From NCBI RefSeq assembly GCF_000243715.2, contig NZ_AHMO02000004.1, positions 498,501 through 562,500 of the forward strand: DNA of 64,000 bases, read 5' to 3'. The notes under the pieces were generated by a model, which searched no databases, had not been told where the DNA came from, and worked only from the letters and a program-made list of their open reading frames with translations. This document shows positions 9,824 through 18,356 of this stretch, piece after piece. The position numbers were made by a program, and so were the translations under genes. The stretch comes from Leptospira broomii serovar Hurstbridge str. 5399 (lineage in GTDB: Bacteria; Spirochaetota; Leptospiria; Leptospirales; Leptospiraceae). The first letter of the stretch is position 1, and every line of letters starts with the position of its first letter.

Positions 9824-10418
9824 GCCGATCGGAGTCGTACTAGCCGGCGGATTTAGTTCGAGGATGGGAAGAGATAAAGGGTTACTTCCTATCGGAATCG
9901 GGAAATATTTTCTTACAAGATGTATTCGTAGATTGAGTTTCGTATGTTCTAGAATACTCGTCTCGGTACGTTCCGATCAAATTTCAGAATATTCCACTTT
10001 TGTTTCGAAGAAAGACCTGGTTTGCGATTTGCCGTTTTCCTTCGGCGGACCCTTGGTCGGCTTACTAAGCGTCTTCTCCTTTTGCAGAGAGAATCGTATA
10101 CTATCGCCTTTATTAACTCTCCCCGTCGATATGCCATTCGTTCGAGTTAGGAGCCTGGCTAGAATCAAGAAAGCCGGGGAACAATTTCCTCAAGGAGTAT
10201 TTTGCCGCATAAAAGGAGAACTAGAGCCGATTTGCGGGTTATTTCCTTATTCCTATTTGGAAGATTGGATGAAGGAATGGGAGGAAGGATCTCTTTCGGA
10301 GGTTTCTCCCAAATCGAAGCTTGAAAACAGAAATTTGGTTTTATTCGATCTCTCCGAGCAGGAGGAAAAATTTTTTAAAAATATCAATTTCCCGTCCGAG
10401 TATATTCGGATTCGTTAA
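9807..10418 (+). CDS. mobA: Molybdenum cofactor guanylyltransferase MobA
   Basis: Transfers GMP to Mo-molybdopterin to form the MGD cofactor used by DMSO-reductase-family enzymes such as the one encoded at 4802. The nucleotidyltransferase signature LAGGFSSRMGRDKGLLP lies at the N terminus, and the metal-binding LPVDMPFV motif is in the middle. I chose the ATG at 9807, which puts the signature at the usual distance from the start; an upstream in-frame ATG at 9774 would add 11 unlikely residues overlapping moaE. The 203-residue length is normal. Confidence 0.9.
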   Translation: MTTDIEPIGVVLAGGFSSRMGRDKGLLPIGIGKYFLTRCIRRLSFVCSRILVSVRSDQISEYSTFVSKKDLVCDLPFSFGGPLVGLLSVFSFCRENRILSPLLTLPVDMPFVRVRSLARIKKAGEQFPQGVFCRIKGELEPICGLFPYSYLEDWMKEWEEGSLSEVSPKSKLENRNLVLFDLSEQEEKFFKNINFPSEYIRIR

Positions 10419-10487
10419 TATTACTTTCTTCTCCCCTTTTTTGAGTAGTAGCTACGGCTCTTTTTTGCCCTGGACCCTTTTGGGTAT

Positions 10488-10516
10488 TTGACAATTCCAA
10501 AATTACTGAATATTTT
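10488..10516 (+). promoter_or_regulatory. Sigma-70-type promoter in the mobA-tRNA-Gly gap
   Basis: TTGACA at 10488-10493 and TATTTT at 10511-10516 are separated by 17 bp, a near-consensus arrangement. A transcript from about 10523 would run through a short reading frame at 10612 and into tRNA-Gly and tig. The 328-bp gap between mobA and the tRNA holds this promoter, that reading frame and the site at 10698; nothing else is evident. Confidence 0.45.
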
Positions 10517-10611
10517 TAGCTAGAAAAGATTTCTTTAGGATTACGCTGGAGCCAAACCTTATTTATAGGTAGTACGTGCCGATTTACAAGAATGCCAAAG
10601 GAGTCAAATTG

Positions 10612-10695
10612 ATGATTCATTTTGTTTGGCCTGTATCAAGTCAGCTCCGCTTTAACCCCTTTTTTCATTTCAAAATCCCGCTAATTTCAATGTAA
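10612..10695 (+). CDS. Candidate 27-residue small protein or leader peptide
   Basis: ATG is preceded at 8-nt spacing by AAAGGAG, a better ribosome binding site than many real genes here have. The frame gives 27 residues, hydrophobic and aromatic (two Trp/Pro-containing turns, five Phe), ending TAA. No family is recognised. It could be a small membrane peptide or chance, since the length is short. Confidence 0.25.
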   Translation: MIHFVWPVSSQLRFNPFFHFKIPLISM

Positions 10696-10697
10696 AA

Positions 10698-10733
10698 ACC
10701 TGTTTACAGGTCGTTCCGGGCCAAAATTATGGT
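10698..10733 (+). promoter_or_regulatory. Promoter of tRNA-Gly/tig with an overlapping palindrome
   Basis: TTTACA (10703-10708) and a TTATGG/TATGGT box (10727-10733) lie 18-19 bp apart and place a start just upstream of the tRNA at 10747. ACCTGT-TT-ACAGGT (10698-10711), a 6+6 palindrome, covers the -35 box and could be an operator. Confidence 0.4.
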
Positions 10734-10745
10734 TTTTACCAATCG

Positions 10746-10818
<73 letters not shown>

Positions 10819-10850
10819 TTTTCTTTTTTCGCCTTTCGGCGCCTCAATCC

Positions 10851-12236
10851 ATGGAATTCAAGACAAAGAAAAACCCAAACGCATCCGTAGAACTCAAGCT
10901 TACCTTTGACAAAAGCGATCTAGAGAAAGCTTTTGAAAAAGCGTATATTCAAAAACAGAAGGAACTCAAAGTCCCTGGCTTTCGTCCCGGCAAAGCGCCT
11001 TTACCAATGGTAAAGCGTCACCTTGGCGACTCCGTTGCTAGCGACGCGATTAATATCCTTCTTGTAGATTCTGTCGACTCCCTAAGAGAGCAGTTGGAGC
11101 ATAAGATGGTTCGCTTTCCGAAGTTTACCGTCGATGATTATGTTCCGGAAAAAAGCCTCGTAGCGACCGCAGTCTATGATACCGAACCGGAAGTGAGTCT
11201 CGGTAAATATAAGAAGATCAAAATCAAGCTCCCTGAAGTCAATGTGACCGAAGAAGATATCCTGGAAGAACTCGAAGGTGTAAGGAAACAGTTGGCTCGT
11301 AAGCTTTTAAGAGAGCCTGAGGAAACTGCGCAAGCCGGAGATACCGTCGATATGGAATTTATCGTAACCGAAGACGGTAAGGAACCCCAGAATGCTAAGA
11401 ACGGTTCCAGCGATTATAAATTAGGGGATGCTAATAACCTTCCCGGCTTCGATGAAAATCTATACGGTATGAAAGCCGGAGAGCCTAAGAATTTTTCCTA
11501 TACCTATCCGCAAGATTATCCTCGAGAAGATCTGGCAGGTAAGTCGATTCAATTTGAAATGACTCTTAAAGCCATATACAAAGAAGTTCTTCCGGAGCTG
11601 GACGACGACCTTGCAAACGAGTATGACGGTTCGGAATCGTTAGCCGCTCTGAAGGAAAAATTTAAAGAAAGCCTTCGTAAGAATTATGCGGAAGGCGTAA
11701 AAGCCAAGAAGTTAGAAGAAGTATATAAGGAACTTGTGGAAGACTCCAAATTCGTCTTTCCCGAATCGTATCTTTCCGAGGAATCCGAGCATGTTTATCG
11801 GAACATGATGAGGGATATTATGGGTCGGGGACAAGGAGCAAAGTTTTCCGAAGAACAGATTCCATCCATGGAAAAATATGCCGAAATGGTAAATAAGCCT
11901 CTAGAGGAAATTCGGACTTCCTTTTCCGGTATAGCAGAAAACCGACTCAAGGGCTATTTTGCGCGTCAAAAGCTGGCTTCTATAGAAAATATCACCCTAT
12001 CCGAGGAAGAATTCTCTAAGGAATTAGCCGATCTTGCGTTAAGATATGGTATGGCAGAAGCCGATTTTAGAAAAGAATTGGAAAAAGGTAAACTTCTCGA
12101 GACTTACCGGGACAATTTTTTGTCAAAAAAGATAGACGATACGCTCTTCGAGCTTGTAGAAAAGAAATACAACGAGAAGATGAGTATCCGACAACTTAAG
12201 GAATTCCTGTCTAAAAAGGAAAGTGGAGGAGTATGA
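10851..12236 (+). CDS. tig: Trigger factor, ribosome-associated chaperone
   Basis: Peptidyl-prolyl isomerase/chaperone that binds the ribosome exit tunnel. The ribosome-binding signature GFRPGKAP is near residue 45, followed by a central FKBP-like domain and a long helical C-terminal chaperone domain. The ATG at 10851 gives 461 residues and the family's normal N terminus ([12 protein letters not shown]); a longer reading would begin inside the tRNA and is rejected. The stop overlaps clpP by 4 bp (ATGA), the common tig-clpP-clpX arrangement. Confidence 0.95.
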   Translation: MEFKTKKNPNASVELKLTFDKSDLEKAFEKAYIQKQKELKVPGFRPGKAPLPMVKRHLGDSVASDAINILLVDSVDSLREQLEHKMVRFPKFTVDDYVPEKSLVATAVYDTEPEVSLGKYKKIKIKLPEVNVTEEDILEELEGVRKQLARKLLREPEETAQAGDTVDMEFIVTEDGKEPQNAKNGSSDYKLGDANNLPGFDENLYGMKAGEPKNFSYTYPQDYPREDLAGKSIQFEMTLKAIYKEVLPELDDDLANEYDGSESLAALKEKFKESLRKNYAEGVKAKKLEEVYKELVEDSKFVFPESYLSEESEHVYRNMMRDIMGRGQGAKFSEEQIPSMEKYAEMVNKPLEEIRTSFSGIAENRLKGYFARQKLASIENITLSEEEFSKELADLALRYGMAEADFRKELEKGKLLETYRDNFLSKKIDDTLFELVEKKYNEKMSIRQLKEFLSKKESGGV

Positions 12237-12829
12237 GCGTAATTCCAGTCGTCATTGAGCAAACAGGTCGGGGAGAGAGATCCTACGATATATATTCACG
12301 TCTTCTAAAGGATAGAATCATTTTCCTTGGGAATGCGATCTCTGACGAATACGCGAATGTAGTGATTGCTCAGCTCCTCTTTCTCGACGCCGAAAATCCG
12401 GATCGAGACATATATCTCTATATTAATTCTCCTGGCGGTTATGTTTCCTCCGGGCTTGCAATTTACGATACAATGCAGTATATTAAGGCGGATGTCAGAA
12501 CTCTTTGTGTGGGACAAGCTTCCTCAATGGCTGCGCTGCTTTTAGCCGGTGGAGCGAAAGGAAAACGTTCAGCGCTTCCTCACTCCAGAATCATGATGCA
12601 CCAACCGACCGGAGGCGCGACCGGCCAGGCTTCGGACATAGCGATTCAGGCAAAAGAAGTTCTAAAACTTAAAGAAGTTCTGAACGGTCTTTATACAAAG
12701 CATACCGGCAAATCTATGGAACAAATCCAAAAGGATACCGAGCGCGATCTTTATATGACCGCAGAGGAAGCCCAAACCTACGGCATTATTGATTCCGTGA
12801 TTTCTATAGAACGCAGTATTAAGAACTAA
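12233..12829 (+). CDS. clpP: ATP-dependent Clp protease proteolytic subunit ClpP
   Basis: Serine protease subunit that forms the tetradecameric chamber. The nucleophile Ser is in [13 protein letters not shown] near residue 98, the catalytic His in SRIMMHQP near residue 123, and the Asp in the [10 protein letters not shown] region. Its 198 residues are standard. It overlaps tig by 4 bp and is followed 19 bp later by clpX, its unfoldase partner. Confidence 0.97.
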   Translation: MSVIPVVIEQTGRGERSYDIYSRLLKDRIIFLGNAISDEYANVVIAQLLFLDAENPDRDIYLYINSPGGYVSSGLAIYDTMQYIKADVRTLCVGQASSMAALLLAGGAKGKRSALPHSRIMMHQPTGGATGQASDIAIQAKEVLKLKEVLNGLYTKHTGKSMEQIQKDTERDLYMTAEEAQTYGIIDSVISIERSIKN

Positions 12830-12848
12830 TAGAGAAAGGATAGGCATC

Positions 12849-14120
12849 GTGGCAAAGAAACCGACCGGAACCAATGGCAAACAAAAACTGTTTTGTTCTT
12901 TTTGCGGAAAGGAGCAAGATTCGGTCAAACGTCTTGTTGCGGGTCCAGGCGTCTATATCTGCGATGAATGTATTTCTCTTTGTAACGAAATCATCGCGGA
13001 AGAACCGGAGCAAGAAAAGGAACGCACCGAACTCTTGGGCGAAGTCCCCAACCCTGCAGCTATAAAATCCATACTAGATCAGTACGTGATCGGACAGGAT
13101 CATGCTAAAAAGGCCCTGTCCGTCGCGGTTTATAACCACTATAAACGGATTTATCTGAAAGATAAGAAAGCAGAAATAGAATTAGAAAAATCAAATATTC
13201 TTTTGATCGGGCCGACAGGATCCGGTAAAACCCTCCTGGCCCAAACTCTTGCCCGAATCATTAAAGTACCGTTTGCAATCGTGGATGCTACTGCATTGAC
13301 CGAAGCCGGATACGTCGGCGAGGATGTAGAGAACATCATCCTTAAATTGATTCAAAATGCGGACAACGATATTAAAAAAGCCGAAATCGGTATCATCTAT
13401 ATCGATGAAGTCGATAAAATCGCGCGTAAGTCTGATAGCGCTTCGATAACGAGAGATGTGAGTGGGGAAGGTGTCCAGCAAGCCTTACTGAAAATTATCG
13501 AAGGGACCGTTGCTAATGTGCCTCCGCAAGGCGGGAGAAAGCATCCTCATCAAGAGTATTTACAAGTCGATACTAAGAATATCCTATTTATTTTAGGCGG
13601 AGCCTTTGTAGATCTGGATAATATCATCAAAACTAGAACCGGAGTCAAAACCATCGGATTCGGCAGTGATGATAAGGAAGGTAAACAGTTACGAGACGAA
13701 ACGAAAGGAGAAATCCTTTCCAGAGTTATTCCCGAAGACTTAATGAAATTCGGTTTAATTCCGGAGTTTATCGGTCGTATGCCTGTAATTGCCACTCTTC
13801 AAGATTTGAGCGTGGAAATGCTGAAGAGAATCTTCAAAGAACCGAAGAATTCGATTCTTCGCCAGTATACGAAAATTATGGAAATGGAAAACGTAAAACT
13901 TTCCTTCGAAGACGCGGCCATAGATCGGATCGCGCAGCTTGCGATTCAACGCGAATCGGGCGCCCGGGGATTGCGGGCTATCGTTGAAAATCTTATGCTA
14001 GAACTTATGTACGAAATCCCTTCGAGAAAAGATGTCGAAGAAGTGATTATTACCGAGGATGCGGTAAACGGAATCAAACCTCCCGAGTTGATTCTGAAGA
14101 AAGAACCCAAAATCGCTTAA
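12849..14120 (+). CDS. clpX: Clp protease ATP-binding subunit ClpX
   Basis: AAA+ unfoldase that feeds substrates to ClpP. The N-terminal zinc-binding domain shows two Cys pairs (CSFC and CDEC). Walker A is GPTGSGKT, Walker [11 protein letters not shown], the [18 protein letters not shown] pore/box region follows, and the ESGARGLR sensor 2 is near the C terminus. The start is GTG with AAAGGA upstream. The 423-residue length is typical. Confidence 0.97.
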   Translation: MAKKPTGTNGKQKLFCSFCGKEQDSVKRLVAGPGVYICDECISLCNEIIAEEPEQEKERTELLGEVPNPAAIKSILDQYVIGQDHAKKALSVAVYNHYKRIYLKDKKAEIELEKSNILLIGPTGSGKTLLAQTLARIIKVPFAIVDATALTEAGYVGEDVENIILKLIQNADNDIKKAEIGIIYIDEVDKIARKSDSASITRDVSGEGVQQALLKIIEGTVANVPPQGGRKHPHQEYLQVDTKNILFILGGAFVDLDNIIKTRTGVKTIGFGSDDKEGKQLRDETKGEILSRVIPEDLMKFGLIPEFIGRMPVIATLQDLSVEMLKRIFKEPKNSILRQYTKIMEMENVKLSFEDAAIDRIAQLAIQRESGARGLRAIVENLMLELMYEIPSRKDVEEVIITEDAVNGIKPPELILKKEPKIA

Positions 14121-14122
14121 AG

Positions 14123-14153
14123 AATCGTTTAAGCTATAACTGCATAAACGATT
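14123..14153. terminator. Hairpin between convergent clpX and DoxX genes
   Basis: AATCGTTTA and TAAACGATT form a perfect 9-bp stem with a 13-nt loop, placed 3 bp after the clpX stop. The following T-tract is weak (TTCTAAGTTT). It may serve both strands. Confidence 0.45.
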
Positions 14154-14164
14154 TCTAAGTTTCC

Positions 14165-14551
14165 CTATTTGGAAGAAAGTTTATTAAATAAGGGATTGCT
14201 GTCTCTGGTAAGGTACCATTGGCTTAAAAACCCCAAAAGAGCAATCGTCGCTGAGATTGTTCCCACTCCGGCCTCTCCAGAATAGCCTAAAACCGAGACG
14301 TGGGCCGCTAATGCTCCAAGCATAATACAGGAACCGAGACCGGCTCCCGCCCATTGCGCTTTAGGAATGAAAATCAAAACGACCGTTAGTAATTCCAAGC
14401 TTCCGGTAAAATATCTTCCGATCGGTTCCACGCCTAGTTTGGAAAACGTTTCTATCGATTTTTCGGCGCCTGAAAATTTTAATAAGAATGCCGGTATAAA
14501 GATTAAGGCGGTAAGTATCCTAAGTATCCAGTTGAGAATATTCGTTTTCAT
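14165..14551 (-). CDS. DoxX family membrane protein
   Basis: A 128-residue protein with four hydrophobic segments and the N-terminal pattern of DoxX/DoxD-like proteins (LNWILRILTALIFIPAFLLKFSG). AGGAG precedes the ATG at good spacing. The biochemical function of most DoxX proteins is poorly defined; some are linked to redox or quinone-related processes. No partner is apparent next to it. Confidence 0.8.
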   Translation of the reverse strand: MKTNILNWILRILTALIFIPAFLLKFSGAEKSIETFSKLGVEPIGRYFTGSLELLTVVLIFIPKAQWAGAGLGSCIMLGALAAHVSVLGYSGEAGVGTISATIALLGFLSQWYLTRDSNPLFNKLSSK

Positions 14552-14642
14552 AACTGCTCCTATTTGACCAGAAGCTTTCTCCGTATTCGGGAACTGGCAA
14601 GGTGATTTTAAGGCGTATTACGGAAAGTTTCCTTTCGCGAAG

Positions 14643-15740
14643 TCAATTCCAAACTCGACCGACTGAAAGGATAGAGGCCTTATACAGCGTTTTTTTGCCT
14701 GCCTCTGCCTCGAGCCATCTTCCAAAATCCAAAACGAGTTCTCTTGTGTTACGGAATTCCTTACCGGCAGTCCAATTTTGCAATTTACTTAGGAGGATTT
14801 TCCTTTCTCCTCCCGCCAGTTCTTTTAACCGATCGCTTAATACTACGATGAACTCTCCCTGCTTTAAAACCGTCCTTTGAATATCTCGAGAAGCGGCTCT
14901 AAAATCGTAGAATCTCCTTTTGGGCTGCTCCAGCGACACTGTCCGATTTTGCCGATGGATAAGAATCGGAAGCTCCTGGCATTGTAGAAATCCGATTTCT
15001 CCCGTTCTGGTTTCAATATAGAAAAGAGTAAGATTCAGATACGGAATCGGTGTGGAACGAAGAGCTCGGTCCAACTTATAAAGCAGATCTTCTCCTCTAA
15101 TTCCGGTCGTTTCCTGGGCGAGGGAAATCATTCCTTCGATTCTGGCTTTCATTCCTGATTCTAAGAAGCCGTTATTCGGAAAGCCTGCAAGAATTCCTAA
15201 GCATCCGTCCGCCGTGGGAATGACGTTCCCATAATCGCAACTTGAATCTTCCGAGGTACGCGGAAAAATCGTGATATCCAAATTTCGAATCTTATGCAAA
15301 CGAACTCTATGGAAGAGGGCCTCTAATTTGTTCGAAAGTTCTCTCTCTCTTCGTAAAAGCGAATGGTGGGAAATATCCGCTTCCTTTTCTTTTTTCTGGA
15401 ACAAAGCGATTCGAAAAGACCTTGCCAATTCTCCGATTTCATCGTTCCTTTCGGATTCACCGGTTTCTTCGTAAACGTCTTGCGTCCAGCTTTGGAAAAG
15501 GTGAGTGAGAGATCGTAACGATTTATACGTTAGATGAAGAATAAAAAGCGTTAATCCCCCCAATGCGGACGAAAATACGAACGCGGTACCTAACCGGAGC
15601 CATAATAAAGATCGCAAGGCTAAAGCCGTTCCGCCCTTAACTACCGCGTCGTCGATGAGTACGAAAAGTAAGAAGAAAACGAAAGCGATCGTGAAAATCG
15701 CGAACGATAATTTATATTTCGTATGAAGCTTCCGGAACAA
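14643..15740 (-). CDS. Membrane protein with degenerate SpoIIE/RsbU-type PP2C domain
   Basis: Two membrane helices (about residues 13-31 and 45-67) are followed by a HAMP-like linker, a coiled coil and a C-terminal domain matching SpoIIE/RsbU Ser/Thr phosphatases (CDYGNVIPTADGCLGILAG). In active members the metal-binding signature reads GDVxGHG after the first Asp; here it is AGFPNNGF, so the second acidic ligand and the GHG are lost. Near the end the usual TDG is SDRL. It may therefore be a pseudophosphatase. The TTG start lies just after the tatC stop, suggesting coupling. Targets, such as an anti-anti-sigma factor, are not encoded nearby. Confidence 0.75.
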   Translation of the reverse strand: MFRKLHTKYKLSFAIFTIAFVFFLLFVLIDDAVVKGGTALALRSLLWLRLGTAFVFSSALGGLTLFILHLTYKSLRSLTHLFQSWTQDVYEETGESERNDEIGELARSFRIALFQKKEKEADISHHSLLRRERELSNKLEALFHRVRLHKIRNLDITIFPRTSEDSSCDYGNVIPTADGCLGILAGFPNNGFLESGMKARIEGMISLAQETTGIRGEDLLYKLDRALRSTPIPYLNLTLFYIETRTGEIGFLQCQELPILIHRQNRTVSLEQPKRRFYDFRAASRDIQRTVLKQGEFIVVLSDRLKELAGGERKILLSKLQNWTAGKEFRNTRELVLDFGRWLEAEAGKKTLYKASILSVGRVWN

Positions 15741-15744
15741 ATTC

Positions 15745-16548
15745 TCAATCTCTTTCGATAATTTTCATCAGAAGAATGGAAATTACAAATAGAATCACGA
15801 GCGGAATGAATAGCATGAGCATCGAGACCACGTCGGGACCGGGCGACAGAACGGCAGCGGAAACGGCTAATCCAAGGATTGCCTCCCGCCAATGAGCCAA
15901 TAGGAATGATGACTTCAGAATTCCTAAGGCGCTCATAAGAACCAAGACTACCGGTAGCTGGAAGGCTAAACCGAATATTAAATGTATGTTAAAAAAGACA
16001 TCGTAATATTCATCGATGGGTAACTTCGTTTCGATGTCTAGGGGGCGAAACGTTACCAGGAAAAGTTTCAGAAAATTCTCGAATGCCTGGGTCCAACAAA
16101 GCCAGACCCCTAACCAGAATAAAAGAGTGGAGAAAGCGATCAGCGCCTTACCGAGTCTCGCAGTCTTAGATTCGAGAGCAGGGGCAACGAACCCCCATAG
16201 AAACACGAGTGTAAAGGGAAAACTTAAGAGTAGCGATACCATAAAGCTCGTTCGAAGATAAACCATGAACGGCGCCATCAATTTGATCTGATAAAAAGTA
16301 GCCGATTCTCCCAGTACCTTTTTATAGGGGCGGGTAAAAATTTTGTGAATTTCTTCTCCGAAAAATAGGGAGGCTATAAAGAAGACCGAAAAAACCAGGA
16401 TCGTTCTAACAAGAACGAGCCGCAATTCCTCGAGGTGTTCCCCCAAGGTCATAAATTTTTCCTTATCCTGCGCGACCGCTTCCCGATCCGGAGTCGGATT
16501 CGGAATTTCTGCGGCTCTATCCTGAAGTTTCTTTTTTTTGGCGGGCAT
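15745..16548 (-). CDS. tatC: Sec-independent translocase subunit TatC
   Basis: Six-helix membrane receptor for twin-arginine substrates. The diagnostic N-terminal LGEHLEELR and a proline-rich periplasmic region are present. The longest reading has 267 residues with a lysine-rich 32-residue N-terminal extension. The internal ATG at 16452 ([11 protein letters not shown]) has a better ribosome binding site (AAGGA, 8-nt spacing) and the family's normal N terminus, so the shorter 235-residue form is a serious alternative. tatA lies upstream on the same strand; no tatB is visible. Confidence 0.93.
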   Translation of the reverse strand: MPAKKKKLQDRAAEIPNPTPDREAVAQDKEKFMTLGEHLEELRLVLVRTILVFSVFFIASLFFGEEIHKIFTRPYKKVLGESATFYQIKLMAPFMVYLRTSFMVSLLLSFPFTLVFLWGFVAPALESKTARLGKALIAFSTLLFWLGVWLCWTQAFENFLKLFLVTFRPLDIETKLPIDEYYDVFFNIHLIFGLAFQLPVVLVLMSALGILKSSFLLAHWREAILGLAVSAAVLSPGPDVVSMLMLFIPLVILFVISILLMKIIERD

Positions 16549-16624
16549 TCCGAGGAATCCGATTCAGTTATTAATGAGAGATGATGCCTGTAGAGACGAT
16601 GACGTTCGCCTCTACGGTTTTATG

Positions 16625-16864
16625 TTAAGCGGACTTTTTAGACTTCTTTGTCGATTGAGTTGTCTTAGTCTCAGGTTCCTGGATTTTAGGGGCTTCGCTT
16701 TCCGGATCCCCGGAGATCGACTTGCGGAATTGTCGAATTCCATCCCCTAAATCCTTAGCGAGCGAGGGAAGTCGCTTGCCTCCAAAAAGTAGGAGTGCTA
16801 AAAACAGGATAATGAGGATTTCCGGCCAACCTAGGTTACCGATGAATGCCAGTGGTAAATACAT
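16625..16864 (-). CDS. tatA: Sec-independent translocase subunit TatA
   Basis: A 79-residue protein with a single N-terminal membrane helix, the conserved LGWPEILIILFLALLLFGGK region with FGxxxLP-type hinge, an amphipathic helix (LAKDLGDGIRQFRKSI) and a charged tail. AAAGGAGG precedes the ATG. It lies 76 bp upstream of tatC, and the two form a minimal TatAC translocase. Confidence 0.94.
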   Translation of the reverse strand: MYLPLAFIGNLGWPEILIILFLALLLFGGKRLPSLAKDLGDGIRQFRKSISGDPESEAPKIQEPETKTTQSTKKSKKSA

Positions 16865-16971
16865 GGATCTTCCTCCTTTGTTAGGATTTCTCGCCGGTTT
16901 TATATGTCAAATAGATAGTAGCAAGGAACCGATAATTCTATGAGAACCTATTGGGACCAAGGAGTCTGGAA

Positions 16972-17139
16972 ATGAGAGTCGAACCGCCGGTTTTTGATGC
17001 GATTTATTCCGCTCCACCCGTTATTCAACCGGGTTCGGAAGCAGCCAGGGAAGACGAGAATAAAAAGGAAGACAATACCCAAAATTCCGATTATATGTAT
17101 GCACTTTCCACCGGTAGCATTATTAACGTGCAGGTATAA
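16972..17139 (+). CDS. Small conserved-looking protein of unknown function
   Basis: A 55-residue frame from ATG at 16972, preceded by AAGGAG at 7-8 nt, a strong ribosome binding site. The product is acidic and polar in the middle and has no signal peptide or membrane segment. The stop lies 4 bp before the next gene, so the two are probably co-transcribed. I recognise no family. The upstream TTG at 16951 is a poorer start. Confidence 0.55.
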   Translation: MRVEPPVFDAIYSAPPVIQPGSEAAREDENKKEDNTQNSDYMYALSTGSIINVQV

Positions 17140-17143
17140 ATGA

Positions 17144-17953
17144 ATGGCCTTAACTAAGGAACAAAAGCAGGAATTTCAGGAGAAGCTTTCGGATTTCCGC
17201 GCGTATTTGGATGATTTAAAAAAAGAAGGAAATCTTCTTAAAGCGCAGTCCCGGAAGGATCCCAAAATGGAGCCTTATTTCAATATAGCGCTTTCATTAA
17301 ACTCGATCAAGAATATCAATACCTGCCTGCTTATCAACGAAATCTCGGTGGCTATTCTAGACCTGAAGTCGGACACGTACTTGAACCAAGGGAGAAAGGA
17401 AATCTATAACGCGATCTCCTTTATGGAGAAAGTAGTCGGCTTGGATTTTGAAGGCAGTTTAGCGGAGAATAAGGATCTTCTTGTCAAAATTCCGGAATTT
17501 AATCCTCTTCAGAGACTGAATTATATAAAGGGACTTCGCCTTTCGACGAGTAAAACCATCGAAGCTTTCGGATCCAATTCAAAGTGGAAATGGAGTTTTC
17601 CCGAAATCCATTTTAAAATAGCCATTCTTAGTAAGAATCTTTTTGACTATAGGGCTTTCGAGAAGGAAAGAGACTTGGAGAACCCGTACTATTATCCTCG
17701 CCAGGAACACTATAACCTGATTCTGGAACTGTGTAACTTTGCCGCTCAAGAATATCGGGCAAAATTCGATTTATCAACGCAGGACGTAGGCGATCTTAAA
17801 AAGTCCATCGTTCTTTTGGAAGTAAACAGGAAAATTCTTCAGATAACGGGCGAAACGGAAGATCTCGGAAAGACGAAAACATTAATAGAATCGTTAAAAG
17901 AAAAAGTGGAATCCCTGGAAGCTGAGAAGGAAAAGAAGAAAAAGAAGAAATAG
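17144..17953 (+). CDS. Conserved hypothetical helical protein with lysine-rich tail
   Basis: A 269-residue, soluble and mostly helical protein. It contains a C-terminal coiled-coil stretch (about residues 235-262) ending in a run of lysines. No catalytic motif or known domain is recognised. It follows the 55-residue gene by 4 bp and precedes thioredoxin by 52 bp, which suggests an operon. Function unknown. Confidence 0.8.
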   Translation: MALTKEQKQEFQEKLSDFRAYLDDLKKEGNLLKAQSRKDPKMEPYFNIALSLNSIKNINTCLLINEISVAILDLKSDTYLNQGRKEIYNAISFMEKVVGLDFEGSLAENKDLLVKIPEFNPLQRLNYIKGLRLSTSKTIEAFGSNSKWKWSFPEIHFKIAILSKNLFDYRAFEKERDLENPYYYPRQEHYNLILELCNFAAQEYRAKFDLSTQDVGDLKKSIVLLEVNRKILQITGETEDLGKTKTLIESLKEKVESLEAEKEKKKKKK

Positions 17954-18005
17954 ACCCGTCCTATTTGTTATAAAGAGTGGGAAAAAAAGGAGTAAAAACA
18001 AACCC

Positions 18006-18320
18006 ATGGCATTGTCCGAAATCAACGACGCAACTTTTAATACTGAAATCTCCGGCGGAATGGTCCTTGTGGACTGTTGGGCCGAATGGTGTGGTCCTTG
18101 CAGAATGGTCACTCCCGTTCTCGAAGAACTCTCGAACGAACTTACCGACGTTTTGAAAATCAAGAAATTGAACGTAGACGATAACCAAGATACGGCTCAA
18201 AAATTAGGAATCCAATCGTTACCTACATTACTTCTTTTTAAAGAAGGACAGTTAGTTGATAAGATCATAGGCGCGTTACCTAAAGCGCAGATCAAAAACT
18301 TTATAGAAAGGCACAAATAA
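18006..18320 (+). CDS. trxA: Thioredoxin
   Basis: A 104-residue protein disulphide reductase with the canonical active site WCGPC near residue 31 and the cis-Pro in SLPTLLLF. No signal peptide, so cytoplasmic. AAGGAG lies upstream with long spacing. Partner thioredoxin reductase is not in the window. Confidence 0.95.
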   Translation: MALSEINDATFNTEISGGMVLVDCWAEWCGPCRMVTPVLEELSNELTDVLKIKKLNVDDNQDTAQKLGIQSLPTLLLFKEGQLVDKIIGALPKAQIKNFIERHK

Positions 18321-18356
18321 AACGCGCTTCTGAGAGCGATCCGTCAGGAATCTTTC

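Noticed and set aside
16570..16610. GTAGAG/CTCTAC inverted repeat between tatA and tatC as a terminator
   Set aside because: Only 6 bp, a long loop and no T-tract, inside a likely operon.
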